64,000 bases of DNA from Sulfitobacter sp. S223 (GCF_025143825.1 NZ_CP083560.1:372001-436000), one strand, 5' to 3'. Numbered from the stretch's first letter, positions 17,061 through 26,132 are shown. Notes: a model not told the origin generated them from the sequence alone. Numbers and translations: made by a program.

Positions 17061-18839
17061 TCAGACAGCTTGATCGCGCATGTCAGCAGGATCAATCCCG
17101 GCGACAGACACAGGTTTTTTCATTGCATCGCGGCGGAATGGCTCACCCAATTCCTGATTGATCATCGCTTCGATCAGTGTGGTTTTGCCGTGGTTCATTT
17201 GATCATCAATGGCTTTTGCCAGTGCTGCGGTCAGCTCATCCTGCGTGCGGGCAACGACGCCCTCCAGACCACAGGCCTGTGCGATGCCTGCATAGGACAC
17301 GTCTGTGTCCAGTTCAGTGCCGACAAAATTATCGTCAAACCACAATGTTGAGTTCCGCTTTTCCGCACCCCACTGATAGTTGCGGAAGACGACTTGCGTC
17401 ACCGGAGGCCAGTCACCGCGACCAATGGCTGTCAGTTCGTTCACTGCAATGCCAAAGGCGCCATCACCGGCGAAACCGACAACCGGCACATCTGGTTGGC
17501 CGATCTTCGCACCCACGATCGCAGGCAGGCCATAGCCACAGGGCCCGAACAAACCTGGAGCAAGGTATTTGCGCCCTTCGCTGAAGGAAGGGTAGGCGTT
17601 GCCGATGGCGCAGTTGTTGCCGATGTCGGAGGAAATAATCGCCTCTTGCGGCAGGGCCTGCTGGATTGCGCGCCATGCCATCCGGGGGCTCATCCAATCG
17701 GGTTTTTCCGCGCGGGCACGCTGGTTCCATGTGGTCCCTGGATCGTCCTGCTCATCCGTCATCGACGTGAGCTCTTGTGCCCAAGCGGATTTCGTCTGGG
17801 CGATCATCGCCTTGCGGCTATCGCGATCAGTATCGCCCGCCGTGTCAGCCAGTTGGGCGGTGATGGCAGACGCGACTTTGGTTGCGTCCCCCACAATACC
17901 TACTGTGACCTTTTTAGTCAGTCCGATGCGGTCGGGGTTGATGTCGACCTGAATGATTTTCGCGTCTGTGGGCCAGTAATCAATGCCGTAACCGGGAAGG
18001 GTAGAGAAAGGATTTAGACGTGTGCCAAGGCAAAGCACGACATCAGCGTTCGAGATCAGCTCCATCCCCGCCTTCGAACCATTGTAACCCAGCGGTCCTG
18101 CGAACAGCGGGTGGTTACCGGGGAATGCATCATTGTGCTGATAGCCTACACACACAGGTGCATCCAGTTTTTCGGCCAAGACACGAGAGGCTTCGATCCC
18201 GCCCTTTGCCAGCACCACACCAGCGCCGTTCAGGATCACAGGGAACTTGGCGGTAGAGAGCATCTCGGCTGCCTTTGCGACCGCTTTTTCTCCACCCTGA
18301 GGTAGTTCAAATTCAACTACTTCGGGGATTTCGATATCAATCACTTGAGTCCAGAAATCACGCGGCACGTTGATCTGCGCGGGGGCAGAGGCACGTTTCG
18401 CCTGCATGATGACACGATTGAGCGTTTCGGCAATGCGGGACGGGTCGCGCACTTCTTCCTGATAAGCCACACAATCGGCGAACAGGTTCATCTGCTCCAT
18501 TTCTTGAAATCCACCCTGACCGATGGTCTTGTTTGCTGCTTGTGGCGTGACCAAAAGCAGCGGGGTATGGTTCCAGTACGCGGTTTTCACGGCGGTCACA
18601 AAGTTGGTGATGCCAGGGCCGTTCTGCGCGATCATCATCGACATCTTGCCAGTGGCCCGTGTGTAGCCATCAGACATCATACCGGCCGACCCTTCGTGCG
18701 CGCAGTCCCAGAACTTGATGCCAGCCTTCGGGAAAATGTCCGAGATGGGCATCATGGCAGACCCGATGATACCAAACGCATGCTGGATACCGTGGCGCTG
18801 GAGCGTTTTGACGAAAGCTTCTTCGGTGGTCATTTTCAT
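17061..18839 (-). CDS. xsc: Sulfoacetaldehyde acetyltransferase
   Basis: Thiamine-diphosphate enzyme that converts sulfoacetaldehyde and phosphate to acetyl phosphate and sulfite, the desulfonation step of taurine catabolism. The 592-residue product has the three-domain ThDP layout: the catalytic glutamate Glu49 in AHEGSAG, a central domain, and the GDG-x26-N Mg-ThDP motif beginning at 458 and ending at Asn487. Strong similarity of the opening (EEAFVKTLQRHGIQ, FGIIGSAMMPISDIFP) to known Xsc proteins makes the assignment firm. It heads the xsc-pta-soeA-hydrolase-soeB-soeC run. A TauR-like site lies 73 bp upstream. Confidence 0.95.
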   Translation of the reverse strand: MKMTTEEAFVKTLQRHGIQHAFGIIGSAMMPISDIFPKAGIKFWDCAHEGSAGMMSDGYTRATGKMSMMIAQNGPGITNFVTAVKTAYWNHTPLLLVTPQAANKTIGQGGFQEMEQMNLFADCVAYQEEVRDPSRIAETLNRVIMQAKRASAPAQINVPRDFWTQVIDIEIPEVVEFELPQGGEKAVAKAAEMLSTAKFPVILNGAGVVLAKGGIEASRVLAEKLDAPVCVGYQHNDAFPGNHPLFAGPLGYNGSKAGMELISNADVVLCLGTRLNPFSTLPGYGIDYWPTDAKIIQVDINPDRIGLTKKVTVGIVGDATKVASAITAQLADTAGDTDRDSRKAMIAQTKSAWAQELTSMTDEQDDPGTTWNQRARAEKPDWMSPRMAWRAIQQALPQEAIISSDIGNNCAIGNAYPSFSEGRKYLAPGLFGPCGYGLPAIVGAKIGQPDVPVVGFAGDGAFGIAVNELTAIGRGDWPPVTQVVFRNYQWGAEKRNSTLWFDDNFVGTELDTDVSYAGIAQACGLEGVVARTQDELTAALAKAIDDQMNHGKTTLIEAMINQELGEPFRRDAMKKPVSVAGIDPADMRDQAV

Positions 18840-18911
18840 CGCAGGTGATCCTTGAATTGTATGAATACGAATCTGGTTATCGGGCAGGTTACGGGGTCTA
18901 CGGTCAAAGGG

Positions 18912-18921
18912 TTAGGGCCAG
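18912..18921 (-). promoter_or_regulatory. Putative TauR half-site between tauR and xsc
   Basis: Reverse-strand CTGGCCCTAA, nine of ten matches to the CTGGACYTAA element seen before tauR. It sits in the 85-bp gap between the tauR stop and xsc. No good second copy was found 22-23 bp away, so this is a single site. Confidence 0.5.
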
Positions 18922-18924
18922 ATT

Positions 18925-20409
18925 TCACGCCGGAATATGGCCACTATGGGTCATGGAAACAATTTCGGATGCAAGCGCTTTCATTCCCTCTGATATGCGG
19001 CTTGTCGGGATTGAGGAATAGCCGAGCCTGTAGAAATTACGTTGTTGGTCTTCGCCGCCGAAAAATGAATGCCCGGGTTCGATCAGGACGCTGCGGTTGC
19101 GCAGGCGTGTAGCAAGGATTCGGGTGTCAATTCCATCTGGCGCGCGCATCCAGAATGATGATCCTCCGTGCGCGCCTTGTCCTGCAATAGTGAGGCCATA
19201 TTGCGCGATGGCTTCTTCCATTGCGGTGCGTCGTTCATGCAGCACATTGCCCATCTTGCGCACCAGCGCATCGTAATGGCCAAGTGACAGGAAATAGGCT
19301 GCGGTGCGCTGGATGTGTCCGGGCGGGTGGCGCAGCACCGATGCACGCAAGGCACGGGCTTCACGGATGAATGGCTCTGATCCGACAAGATAGCCAAGGC
19401 GCAGGCCCGGAAACAGGGATTTGGAGAAGCTGCCCACATAGATGACACGACCATCGGTATCGAGCGACTTCAGCGCAGGCGAGGGGGGTCTCAGGAAGGA
19501 TGTCTCGAACTCGTAATCGTCTTCGACTATCAGCGCGTCGATCTCGCGCGCGCGGGCCAGCAATGCCCGGCGTCGGGGCATCGGCATGGTGGCATTGGTT
19601 GGGCACTGGTGGCTGGGGGTGGTGAAAATGACATCGGTGTCGGGCGGAACAGCTTCGGGTGGCAGCCCGTCTTTATCTACGCGAACAGGGGTCACATGAC
19701 AGCGTGACTGCACCAGAATATCGCGCAAAGCGTGGTAGCAGGGATCTTCAAGCGCCGCACGGCGGCGTTGCGTCAGCAGGACCTGTGCCGTGAGCCAAAG
19801 CGCATTTTGCGCACCCAGAGTTATCAAGATTTGCTCGGGGGCTGCTGTGATTCCCCTGCGCGGCAGGGTGTGTCGGGCGATAAATTCGATGAGTTGCGGA
19901 TCATCCTGATCATAGTAGTCGCTGGTCATCGAGCTGAAATCGCGCTGGCCAAGTGCCTGTAGCGCGCAGAGCCGCCAGTTGGCATGATCAAACAGCGATT
20001 GATCCGCCTGTCCGTAGACAAAAGGATAGCGATAACTTGGCCAATCCTGTGGTTTGCTTGGGGTCACCCCACCGCTGAACCGTTGCCCGATGGCGCGGGT
20101 CCAATCCACCGCATCCAAGGTATCGGGGCTGGGTGAGAAGGATGGCGGGCTTGGTGCATTTTCGGAGACATAGTATCCCGAACGGCCCTTCGACATTAGA
20201 TAGTCATTCGCCAGCAGTTCGGTGTAGGCGATGGTCACTGTGATGCGGCTTACCCCCAGATGAGCGGCCAGCTTGCGCGTCGAGGGAAGCTTTTCTCCAT
20301 GTTGGAAACGTCCCGACAGGATGCCTTGGGCGATCATCTGCTGGATCTGCGATTGCAGAGTGCCTTGTGCGTCAGGCTGCAGGAAAAAGGTTTCGACCGG
20401 AAGAGCCAT
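18925..20409 (-). CDS. tauR: TauR: MocR-type GntR regulator of taurine genes
   Basis: A 494-residue MocR regulator: a winged helix (about 12-80, with HGEKLPSTRKLAAHLGVSRITV) fused to a class I aminotransferase-like, PLP-binding domain (about 120-480). The presumed PLP lysine is in YVGSFSKSLFPG. In Rhodobacter capsulatus TauR activates tpa in response to taurine. Here it lies between the transport/transaminase genes and the xsc operon, and reads toward xsc. Two direct repeats of a TauR-like site overlap its own promoter zone, suggesting autoregulation. Confidence 0.9.
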   Translation of the reverse strand: MALPVETFFLQPDAQGTLQSQIQQMIAQGILSGRFQHGEKLPSTRKLAAHLGVSRITVTIAYTELLANDYLMSKGRSGYYVSENAPSPPSFSPSPDTLDAVDWTRAIGQRFSGGVTPSKPQDWPSYRYPFVYGQADQSLFDHANWRLCALQALGQRDFSSMTSDYYDQDDPQLIEFIARHTLPRRGITAAPEQILITLGAQNALWLTAQVLLTQRRRAALEDPCYHALRDILVQSRCHVTPVRVDKDGLPPEAVPPDTDVIFTTPSHQCPTNATMPMPRRRALLARAREIDALIVEDDYEFETSFLRPPSPALKSLDTDGRVIYVGSFSKSLFPGLRLGYLVGSEPFIREARALRASVLRHPPGHIQRTAAYFLSLGHYDALVRKMGNVLHERRTAMEEAIAQYGLTIAGQGAHGGSSFWMRAPDGIDTRILATRLRNRSVLIEPGHSFFGGEDQQRNFYRLGYSSIPTSRISEGMKALASEIVSMTHSGHIPA

Positions 20410-20424
20410 AGCTAATCTTATAGC

Positions 20425-20456
20425 TTGGACTTAATTCTCGCGCAATCTGGACCTAA
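20425..20456 (+). promoter_or_regulatory. Putative TauR operator: two direct repeats upstream of tauR
   Basis: TTGGACTTAA at 20425-20434 and CTGGACCTAA at 20447-20456, in the same orientation and 22 bp start to start, i.e. two helical turns. They lie 16-47 bp upstream of the tauR start. From memory of the R. capsulatus work, TauR binds direct repeats of a CTGGACYTAA-type element; the match is close but unverified here. Confidence 0.7.
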
Positions 20457-20484
20457 GGGTTTGCGAAATGAGAGTGCTCTCTTG

Positions 20485-22350
20485 CTATTGCTGGATCATG
20501 ATATTGTTGAAGAACCCGGCAAGCCTGTCGAAGTGACCAAGAGGCAGCACAGCGGCAATGAACTGGTCGGGCCTTATGATCACCACAGCGCCCTTGGTGC
20601 GGTCAATGCCGCGATGGTCAAAGATGTCTGGCCCGACTTTAACATCAGGGCAGTACACTTTTTCATAGTCAATCAAGCCATAGCGACCCTTCCTTGGCAG
20701 CAATAGATCAGGGAGGGTGTCGATCCTCATGTCTTGATGCGCTTGCTGGAATATCGCACGGAAATCTATCAGGCTGTCGACGTCATGACCTTGCGCTGTA
20801 AACCGCTTTATCGGGCTGTCCGGGTTGGTGCTAAGGTATTGGCATAGCTGTGCGATTTGACCATCTGGCTGACCAAAATCTTCCGCGCCTGCAAAAGCAA
20901 ACAGCCGCCAGCGTCCATCTGCCTTTATCGTATGTCCCAGATGCATCGGCTTGCCATCGCCCAGCCGGATGACGGGAGCAGAATGGAACCGCATGCCGAC
21001 CTTGAGGTGCTTTGCCAGAGCTTGGTGGTTTTCGTCGCCGGTAATATCGGATGGGTCGTAACGTGTTTCGACCCCCGCCGTGTAGCGCCCATGTTTCTTG
21101 AAATAGCTCTGGAACTGAGCGGCCTCTTCGGCATTCTTGGGTTTCGCACTGAACAGGCGCGCCATATCTCGGTCAAACTCAATCAGCTCTTTCGCTTTTG
21201 CTTGGCGTTCTTGCGAATAGCTGTGCAGCAGCGTCGGGTTGGCTTGCCCGCGGAGGACAGCCGCCAGTTTCCAACCCAGATTGAAGGCATCTGCCATCGA
21301 AACATTCATACCCTGTCCCGCCTTGGGGCTGTGCGTATGGCAGGCGTCCCCCGCGATAAAGATGCGTGGCGCGCGAACGCCGCGTTCGGCATCGGGGACA
21401 TCGTCAAACCCGTCACAGACACGCTGGCCAATCTCATACGCAGACCACCACGCCACTTCTTTCACATCCAGCGTGTAGGGCGCGAGAATGTCGCGTGCTT
21501 TTTCGATCAGCATGTCGGCTGTTACTGCGCGGTCGGATGCACGCTCGTCCTCGTGCAGTGTGTCCAGTTCGATGTACATGCGAACCAGATAGCCGCCTTC
21601 GCGCGGGATGATCAGGATGCTGCCGTGATCAGCTGATTGGATCGCGCATTTAAGGCGAATGTCGGGAAAGTCTGTAACGGCAAGGACATCCATGACCCCC
21701 CACAGTTGCCGCGCCGCTTCACCATTTAAGGTGTGGCCAAGAGATTTCCGTACAGTACTACGCGCCCCGTCACATCCAACAACATAACGCGCCTTCAGGA
21801 TTTCGATGCTGCCGGTGTCGAGGCAGTGAAAGGTTGCAGTGACCGGATAGTCGGGATCGTCAGTTCGGGTGAGGTTTTGCAGTTCGCGGTTATAGTCAGG
21901 CTCCAGTCTTCTTGCTGAATTTTTCATGACCTCCAGATAGAAATCGTGCACGCGTGCCTGACTGAGGATGACGTGGGGCATCTCGGACAAGTCGTCTTCG
22001 ACATCCTGAATTCTGTCCGCGCGGTGCAGGCCATTGCCGTCTGGTTGGGGTCGCCAGAACGCGACTTCATTGACCCAATACGCTTCTTTCAGCACCTTTT
22101 CGGCAAATCCGAAAGCCTCGAACATCTCGATAGAGCGGCATGCGATACCATCAGCCTGCCCAATCTTGAGCGGGCCTGACTTACGCTCGGTGATGCGGGT
22201 AGAGATTTCGGGGAAAGCCGCCAGTTGTGCCGCAAGCGTTAGGCCGGCTGGCCCGCAGCCAACAATCAAAACATCCACATTGTCGCCGTGCGCTACCTCT
22301 GGCGCGACGGATGGATCGCCACTCTGAAAACCGTTGAGGTGATATTGCAT
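20485..22350 (-). CDS. FAD-dependent aromatic hydroxylase, 3-hydroxybenzoate 4-monooxygenase (MobA)-like
   Basis: A 621-residue class A flavoprotein monooxygenase of the phenol 2-monooxygenase group. The FAD motif GCGPAG is at 31-36. The second FAD motif GDACHTHSPKAGQGMN lies near the middle of the protein, and a thioredoxin-like C-terminal domain (about 450-615) is present as in MobA and phenol hydroxylase. Length and a divergent MarR regulator match Comamonas testosteroni mobA/mobR, where 3-hydroxybenzoate is turned into protocatechuate. It interrupts the taurine cluster between tauR and tpa, with no other aromatic-degradation genes nearby. Substrate is inferred from family only. Confidence 0.8.
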   Translation of the reverse strand: MQYHLNGFQSGDPSVAPEVAHGDNVDVLIVGCGPAGLTLAAQLAAFPEISTRITERKSGPLKIGQADGIACRSIEMFEAFGFAEKVLKEAYWVNEVAFWRPQPDGNGLHRADRIQDVEDDLSEMPHVILSQARVHDFYLEVMKNSARRLEPDYNRELQNLTRTDDPDYPVTATFHCLDTGSIEILKARYVVGCDGARSTVRKSLGHTLNGEAARQLWGVMDVLAVTDFPDIRLKCAIQSADHGSILIIPREGGYLVRMYIELDTLHEDERASDRAVTADMLIEKARDILAPYTLDVKEVAWWSAYEIGQRVCDGFDDVPDAERGVRAPRIFIAGDACHTHSPKAGQGMNVSMADAFNLGWKLAAVLRGQANPTLLHSYSQERQAKAKELIEFDRDMARLFSAKPKNAEEAAQFQSYFKKHGRYTAGVETRYDPSDITGDENHQALAKHLKVGMRFHSAPVIRLGDGKPMHLGHTIKADGRWRLFAFAGAEDFGQPDGQIAQLCQYLSTNPDSPIKRFTAQGHDVDSLIDFRAIFQQAHQDMRIDTLPDLLLPRKGRYGLIDYEKVYCPDVKVGPDIFDHRGIDRTKGAVVIIRPDQFIAAVLPLGHFDRLAGFFNNIMIQQ

Positions 22351-22368
22351 GAGGCGAATCCTTTGGTG

Positions 22369-22432
22369 GTAAGTATGCTTACTAATTAGCTTGCGCTAAG
22401 CGGTTACGTCAACATAGTATGTATGCATACAT
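22369..22432. promoter_or_regulatory. Paired inverted repeats, probable MarR operators
   Basis: In the 99-bp divergent gap, GTAAGTATGCTTAC (22369-22382, 5-bp arms) and the perfect palindrome ATGTATGCATACAT (22419-22432) share the core GTATGCNTAC. They lie 19 bp from the monooxygenase start and 17 bp from the MarR start, well placed to repress both promoters. Confidence 0.65.
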
Positions 22433-22449
22433 GTTTTGGAGGTGCCTTT

Positions 22450-22896
22450 ATGCCTGTTGATCCGTCCCTATCCGAAATGCCCGGACACCTTATTCGCAGG
22501 CTCCAGCAGCAATCTGTCGGTGTCTTTCAGGAGCGAATGAAAGAGGCCGGATATGATATTACATCGGTCCAGTTCGCCGCCTTGGATACGCTGCAAAGAT
22601 ACCCCCATCTCGATCAAACAGGCCTTGCAAGGCGGATCGGGTATGACCGCGCGACAATCGGTGGTGTGGTAAGGCGGCTGTTGAATAAGGGCCTGATCCT
22701 GCGGACCCCTGATGATCAGGACCGGCGCGCATTCCGGTTGGCTCTGTCCGCTGATGGACTAGCGCTTCTCGAAAAGCTCAGGCCCGTTGTAAATTCCTTG
22801 CAGGAAGAAATACTGCCCAGTCTGACAAGCGAAGAGCGAAATGTACTGATAGGTTTGATGAAGCAGGCGCTGTTGGCAAAACAGAATGCCGAATAA
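22450..22896 (+). CDS. MarR-family regulator (MobR-like)
   Basis: A 148-residue winged-helix dimeric repressor. The wHTH region (about 40-110) includes LDQTGLARRIGYDRATIGGVVRRLLNKGLI and the wing DDQDRRAFRLALS with the conserved DxRR. MarR proteins release DNA when they bind an aromatic ligand. The start at 22450 follows GGAGGTG at the correct distance; an in-frame ATG at 22423 lies inside the operator palindrome and is rejected. Divergent from the MobA-like gene, so it probably controls it; in the mobA/mobR pair of C. testosteroni 3-hydroxybenzoate is the inducer. Confidence 0.88.
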   Translation: MPVDPSLSEMPGHLIRRLQQQSVGVFQERMKEAGYDITSVQFAALDTLQRYPHLDQTGLARRIGYDRATIGGVVRRLLNKGLILRTPDDQDRRAFRLALSADGLALLEKLRPVVNSLQEEILPSLTSEERNVLIGLMKQALLAKQNAE

Positions 22897-22984
22897 CCCC
22901 GATCCTATTGCTAGCAAGCGCCGAGCGTTGTGAAAACTAGATTGATGGTCGTGGTAGCCGACAACATGACACTGGTGGCATGAA

Positions 22985-23012
22985 AAAGGCCCTGTCTGAT
23001 GACAGGGCCTTT
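22985..23012. terminator. Bidirectional terminator between marR and tpa
   Basis: Perfect 12-bp stem (arms 22985-22996 and 23001-23012) with a four-base loop. The reverse strand ends in five T residues, so it best serves tpa; on the forward strand it closes the marR transcript. Confidence 0.85.
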
Positions 23013-23035
23013 GCGTGCTTAATGTCGTGTCGCGC

Positions 23036-24427
23036 CTAGCCGAACACGCGCCCCATGGCGCTATCAACGGCATCAATGATCTGGTTGATGTCGTCTTTTG
23101 TCGCGATCAGGGCAGGTGAGAAGCAAAGCGTGTTGTTCTTGCCCGGCACGGAGCGGTTGGTGGCTCCAATGACAACACCTTGCTGCATGCAGTCACCAAC
23201 TACGGCCTGCAACATTTTCTCTGGCATGGGTGTCTTGGTCTCGCGGTCTTCAACCAGTTCTGCACCTAGGAACAAACCCTTTGAGCGGACCTGACCAATC
23301 ACACTGTACTTGTCCTGAAGCTCTTCGAGCTTGCCGGTCATGTAGGCACCCATGTCGATGGTATTCTGCAGCAGGTTTTCTCGTTCGATGATCTTCATGT
23401 TTTCGATCGCCGCCGCCGGACCTGCTGTGCAGCCGCCAAAAGTAGAAATGTCGCGGAAGTAGTTCATCGGGTCTGCTGCATCATCTTTGAACATGTTGAA
23501 CACCTCTTCGGTGGTCACAAGGCAAGCGATGGCGGCGTAGCCCGAGGCAACGCCTTTTGCCATTGTCACCATGTCCGGCTTAATCCCGTAGTGCTGATAG
23601 CCGAACCATGTGCCGGTCCGGCCCAAACCACATACAACTTCGTCAATGTGTAGCAGAATGTCATACTGGTCGCAGATTTCGCGGATGCGTTCCCAATAGC
23701 CGTCGGGCGGTGTGATGACGCCACCACCTGCTGTCACAGGCTCGAGGCACAATGCGCCGACTGTTTCAGGGCCTTCCTGAAGGATGATCTTTTCGATCTG
23801 GTTTGCAGCCCAAACGCCATAGCCGTCTATCGGTGCGCCTTCCTGCTCGTGAGAGCGATATTCAAGGCAGTGAGGAACCCGGACAAATCCTGGCGTGAAC
23901 GGTCCGTATTGTGCGTTCCGCTCATCCTGGCCGCCGGCCGAGAGGCAGCCGATTGTGGTGCCGTGATAGTCACGGTCGCGGTACAGGATTTTGTGCTTGG
24001 TGCCGCCATAGCGCTTGTGCGCAATCTGGCGTACCATCTTGAAACCCTTCTCGTTCGCCTCGGAGCCGGAGTTACAGTAGTAGAGGCGGCTCATGCCCGG
24101 CATCTTGTCGATCAGCATTTCCGAGAAGATCGAACCGGGGATAGAGCCGGCGGAGCCCGCGAAATAGTTCAATTTCACCAATTGGTCGCGCACTGCATTT
24201 GCAATCGATTCGCGGCCATAGCCGACGTTGACAGTCCAGACGCCGCCCGACACAGCATCAAGGTGCTCTTTGCCGTGCTGGTCCCAAACGCGCATACCTT
24301 TACCTTCAACGATGATCCGAGGATCTGTTGTTTCATAGGTTTTGTGCTGACTTAGGTGGTGCCAAACATGGGCGCGATCGGCCTCGACGACGCGGGAGAT
24401 GTCATTTTCGTTGAATGTACCGTCCAT
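23036..24427 (-). CDS. tpa: Taurine:pyruvate aminotransferase
   Basis: PLP-dependent class III aminotransferase that moves the amino group of taurine to pyruvate, giving sulfoacetaldehyde and alanine. The 463-residue product has PLP Lys291 (TMAKGVASGY), the cofactor aspartate Asp262 (LLHIDEVVCGLGRTG) and the phosphate-binding NSGSEANE at 119-126. The gene is divergent from tauABC and its product feeds Xsc. The start at 24427 follows AAAGG; an upstream in-frame ATG at 24514 would run close to the TauR-like sites and is rejected. No alanine dehydrogenase to regenerate pyruvate is in the window. Confidence 0.95.
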   Translation of the reverse strand: MDGTFNENDISRVVEADRAHVWHHLSQHKTYETTDPRIIVEGKGMRVWDQHGKEHLDAVSGGVWTVNVGYGRESIANAVRDQLVKLNYFAGSAGSIPGSIFSEMLIDKMPGMSRLYYCNSGSEANEKGFKMVRQIAHKRYGGTKHKILYRDRDYHGTTIGCLSAGGQDERNAQYGPFTPGFVRVPHCLEYRSHEQEGAPIDGYGVWAANQIEKIILQEGPETVGALCLEPVTAGGGVITPPDGYWERIREICDQYDILLHIDEVVCGLGRTGTWFGYQHYGIKPDMVTMAKGVASGYAAIACLVTTEEVFNMFKDDAADPMNYFRDISTFGGCTAGPAAAIENMKIIERENLLQNTIDMGAYMTGKLEELQDKYSVIGQVRSKGLFLGAELVEDRETKTPMPEKMLQAVVGDCMQQGVVIGATNRSVPGKNNTLCFSPALIATKDDINQIIDAVDSAMGRVFG

Positions 24428-25008
24428 GATGGCGACCTTTCGAATGGAGTGGTGAATGGGGAAATGGGCGTAGCTCAGGCCCGTTCTTACCATAGCAGAC
24501 GAGAAATCGTTCAAGAAAAATAGGGCCAGAGGCGTGAGATGATTAGGTCCACATTCGTTCCGTATGCAAAAACCACGTATTTCTGCCGTTTCAGCGATGA
24601 TCTTGTGTGAAAACGGCTGCCTAATTTTTCAGCAGGCCAGTTTGAGGAACTTTTCGGGGGAGAGACTGGACTCATGCGGGTGGTTGAACTGGTCATTTGT
24701 TTTCAGGGGGGAGCAGTCAGAGTGATGAAAGCTTGGGCTAGGCAGCAATGTCTGCGCATTCGTTGGGCATCTTTGCGGGAATGCACGACCTTCCCTGTGA
24801 CGCTTCTGCGAGCTGTGTTGAGCCGTACGTCTAGGCTGTTAGGAACGGTGGTGTGAACGCGGTCTGGCAGCCGAAAACCACAGTGAAATAAGTTGCAAGT
24901 GACGGGGCCTTCGCTCAGGATGCCTGCGTCGGTTGTGGTTTCTACAACACGCATCCCGAGCTTTGCAAACAAAGCCGGGCAATAAAATGTAACTGGGAGA
25001 ATACTAAT
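24428..25008. other. Intergenic control region between tpa and tauA
   Basis: A 581-bp divergent gap with no convincing gene. It contains the TauR-like sites next to tpa. A weaker CTGGACTCAT at 24666-24675 is followed 23 bp on by CTGGTCATTT, and could be a degenerate second operator for the tauA side. Frames of about 60 codons occur on both strands but lack ribosome-binding sites and family resemblance. The length leaves room for a long tauA leader. Confidence 0.5.
24520..24552 (-). promoter_or_regulatory. Putative TauR operator upstream of tpa
   Basis: Reverse-strand GTGGACCTAA (24552-24543) is followed by CTGGCCCTAT (24529-24520), direct repeats 23 bp apart. They match CTGGACYTAA at nine and eight of ten positions. 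The pair lies 93-125 bp upstream of the tpa start, a distance that suits an activator. Confidence 0.6.
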
Positions 25009-26016
25009 ATGATGAAAAAAACAGTGAGCGCATTTGCCGCCGGCGCCGTAATTTCCATGACTGGCGCCGCCGCATTTGCCGAAGGCCATGGTGAAATTAC
25101 CGTCGCCTATTTCCTCGAATGGCCGATGCCATTCCAATACGCAAAAGAGATGGGCACATACGAAGAGGCGCTTGGAAAGAAGATCAACTGGGTCAGCTTT
25201 GACAGCGGTGTGGCGATGTCCGCGGCCATGGCTTCGGGTGATGTTCAGATTTCCGTCAGCCAGGGTGTGCCGCCGTTTGTGGTTGCCACTTCGGGTGGTC
25301 AGGACATCCAGATCGTTGATGTGGCTGTGTCATACTCCGAGAATGACAACTGCGTTGTCGCCTCCGGCCTTGAGATTGATAAGGATTCCGCGTCCGAACT
25401 GGCTGGCAAAAAAGTTGCCGTGCCGCTTGGCACCGCTGCGCACTATGGCTTTCTCAAGCAGATGGATCACTTTGGTGTAGATGTGGGCAGCATGTCTGTT
25501 GTCGATATGGCGCCTGCGGAAGGCGCTGCTGCGCTTAGCCAGGGTGCCGTTGACATGTCGTGTGGTTGGGGCGGTGCGCTGCGCCGTATGAAAGAATCCG
25601 GCAACATCTTGTTGACTGGTGCCGAAAAAGAAGAGCTGGGCATTCTGGTTTTCGACGTAACCTCTGCCCCTGCGTCCTACGTTTCCGAAAACGGTGACGA
25701 ACTGGCGAAATTCCTCAAGGTGACGGCTGACGCCAACGCGATGTGGAATGCTGGTGGCGATGATGCGGCGAAAATGCTGCCAGTGATCGCAAAAGATGCT
25801 GGTATGGATGAGACCGCAACGGCTGAGACGATGGCCGGATTCTCCTTCCCATCGGTCGAAGAGCAGCTGAGCGACAAGTGGTTCGGTGGCGGCAGCCAGA
25901 CCTTTATGGGTGGCGTCGCACAGGTCTTTCTCGATAGCGGTTCTATCGACAAGTCACTGGAAAGCTATGAAGGAACTGTGAATACAGGTCCACTGATGGC
26001 TGTAAAAGGCATGTAA
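25009..26016 (+). CDS. tauA: Taurine ABC transporter, periplasmic binding protein
   Basis: A 335-residue secreted substrate-binding protein of the TauA/SsuA/NMT1 group. The signal peptide covers 1-24 (cleavage after AAAFA). The mature fold begins EITVAYFLEWPMPFQYAK, as in TauA proteins. It captures taurine in the periplasm for TauBC. The ATG follows a GGGAG about ten bases upstream. It is the first gene of tauABC, divergent from tpa, and followed by a stem-loop that may let it be made in excess over the membrane components. Confidence 0.93.
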   Translation: MMKKTVSAFAAGAVISMTGAAAFAEGHGEITVAYFLEWPMPFQYAKEMGTYEEALGKKINWVSFDSGVAMSAAMASGDVQISVSQGVPPFVVATSGGQDIQIVDVAVSYSENDNCVVASGLEIDKDSASELAGKKVAVPLGTAAHYGFLKQMDHFGVDVGSMSVVDMAPAEGAAALSQGAVDMSCGWGGALRRMKESGNILLTGAEKEELGILVFDVTSAPASYVSENGDELAKFLKVTADANAMWNAGGDDAAKMLPVIAKDAGMDETATAETMAGFSFPSVEEQLSDKWFGGGSQTFMGGVAQVFLDSGSIDKSLESYEGTVNTGPLMAVKGM

Positions 26017-26035
26017 TCCCTTAAAGGATTAACTC

Positions 26036-26066
26036 AGTCCGGCGCGCATCCGTGTGCCGGACTTTC
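26036..26066 (+). terminator. Intercistronic stem-loop between tauA and tauB
   Basis: Arms 26036-26047 and 26052-26063 form a 12-bp, GC-rich stem (two G-U pairs) with an ATCC loop, followed by only two further T residues. It lies 20 bp after tauA and 67 bp before tauB. It looks like a partial terminator or 3' stabiliser, common after binding-protein genes. Confidence 0.7.
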
Positions 26067-26132
26067 CCAAATAATCGAAGCGGGGCCAACCCCGCCCAGC
26101 AGGGCCGTAAGCTGCGGCCGGAAAGCAGGGAC

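Noticed and set aside
24666-24698. Second TauR operator for tauA (CTGGACTCAT and CTGGTCATTT)
   Set aside because: Only eight and six of ten matches and over 300 bp from tauA; noted in the intergenic entry but not called a site.
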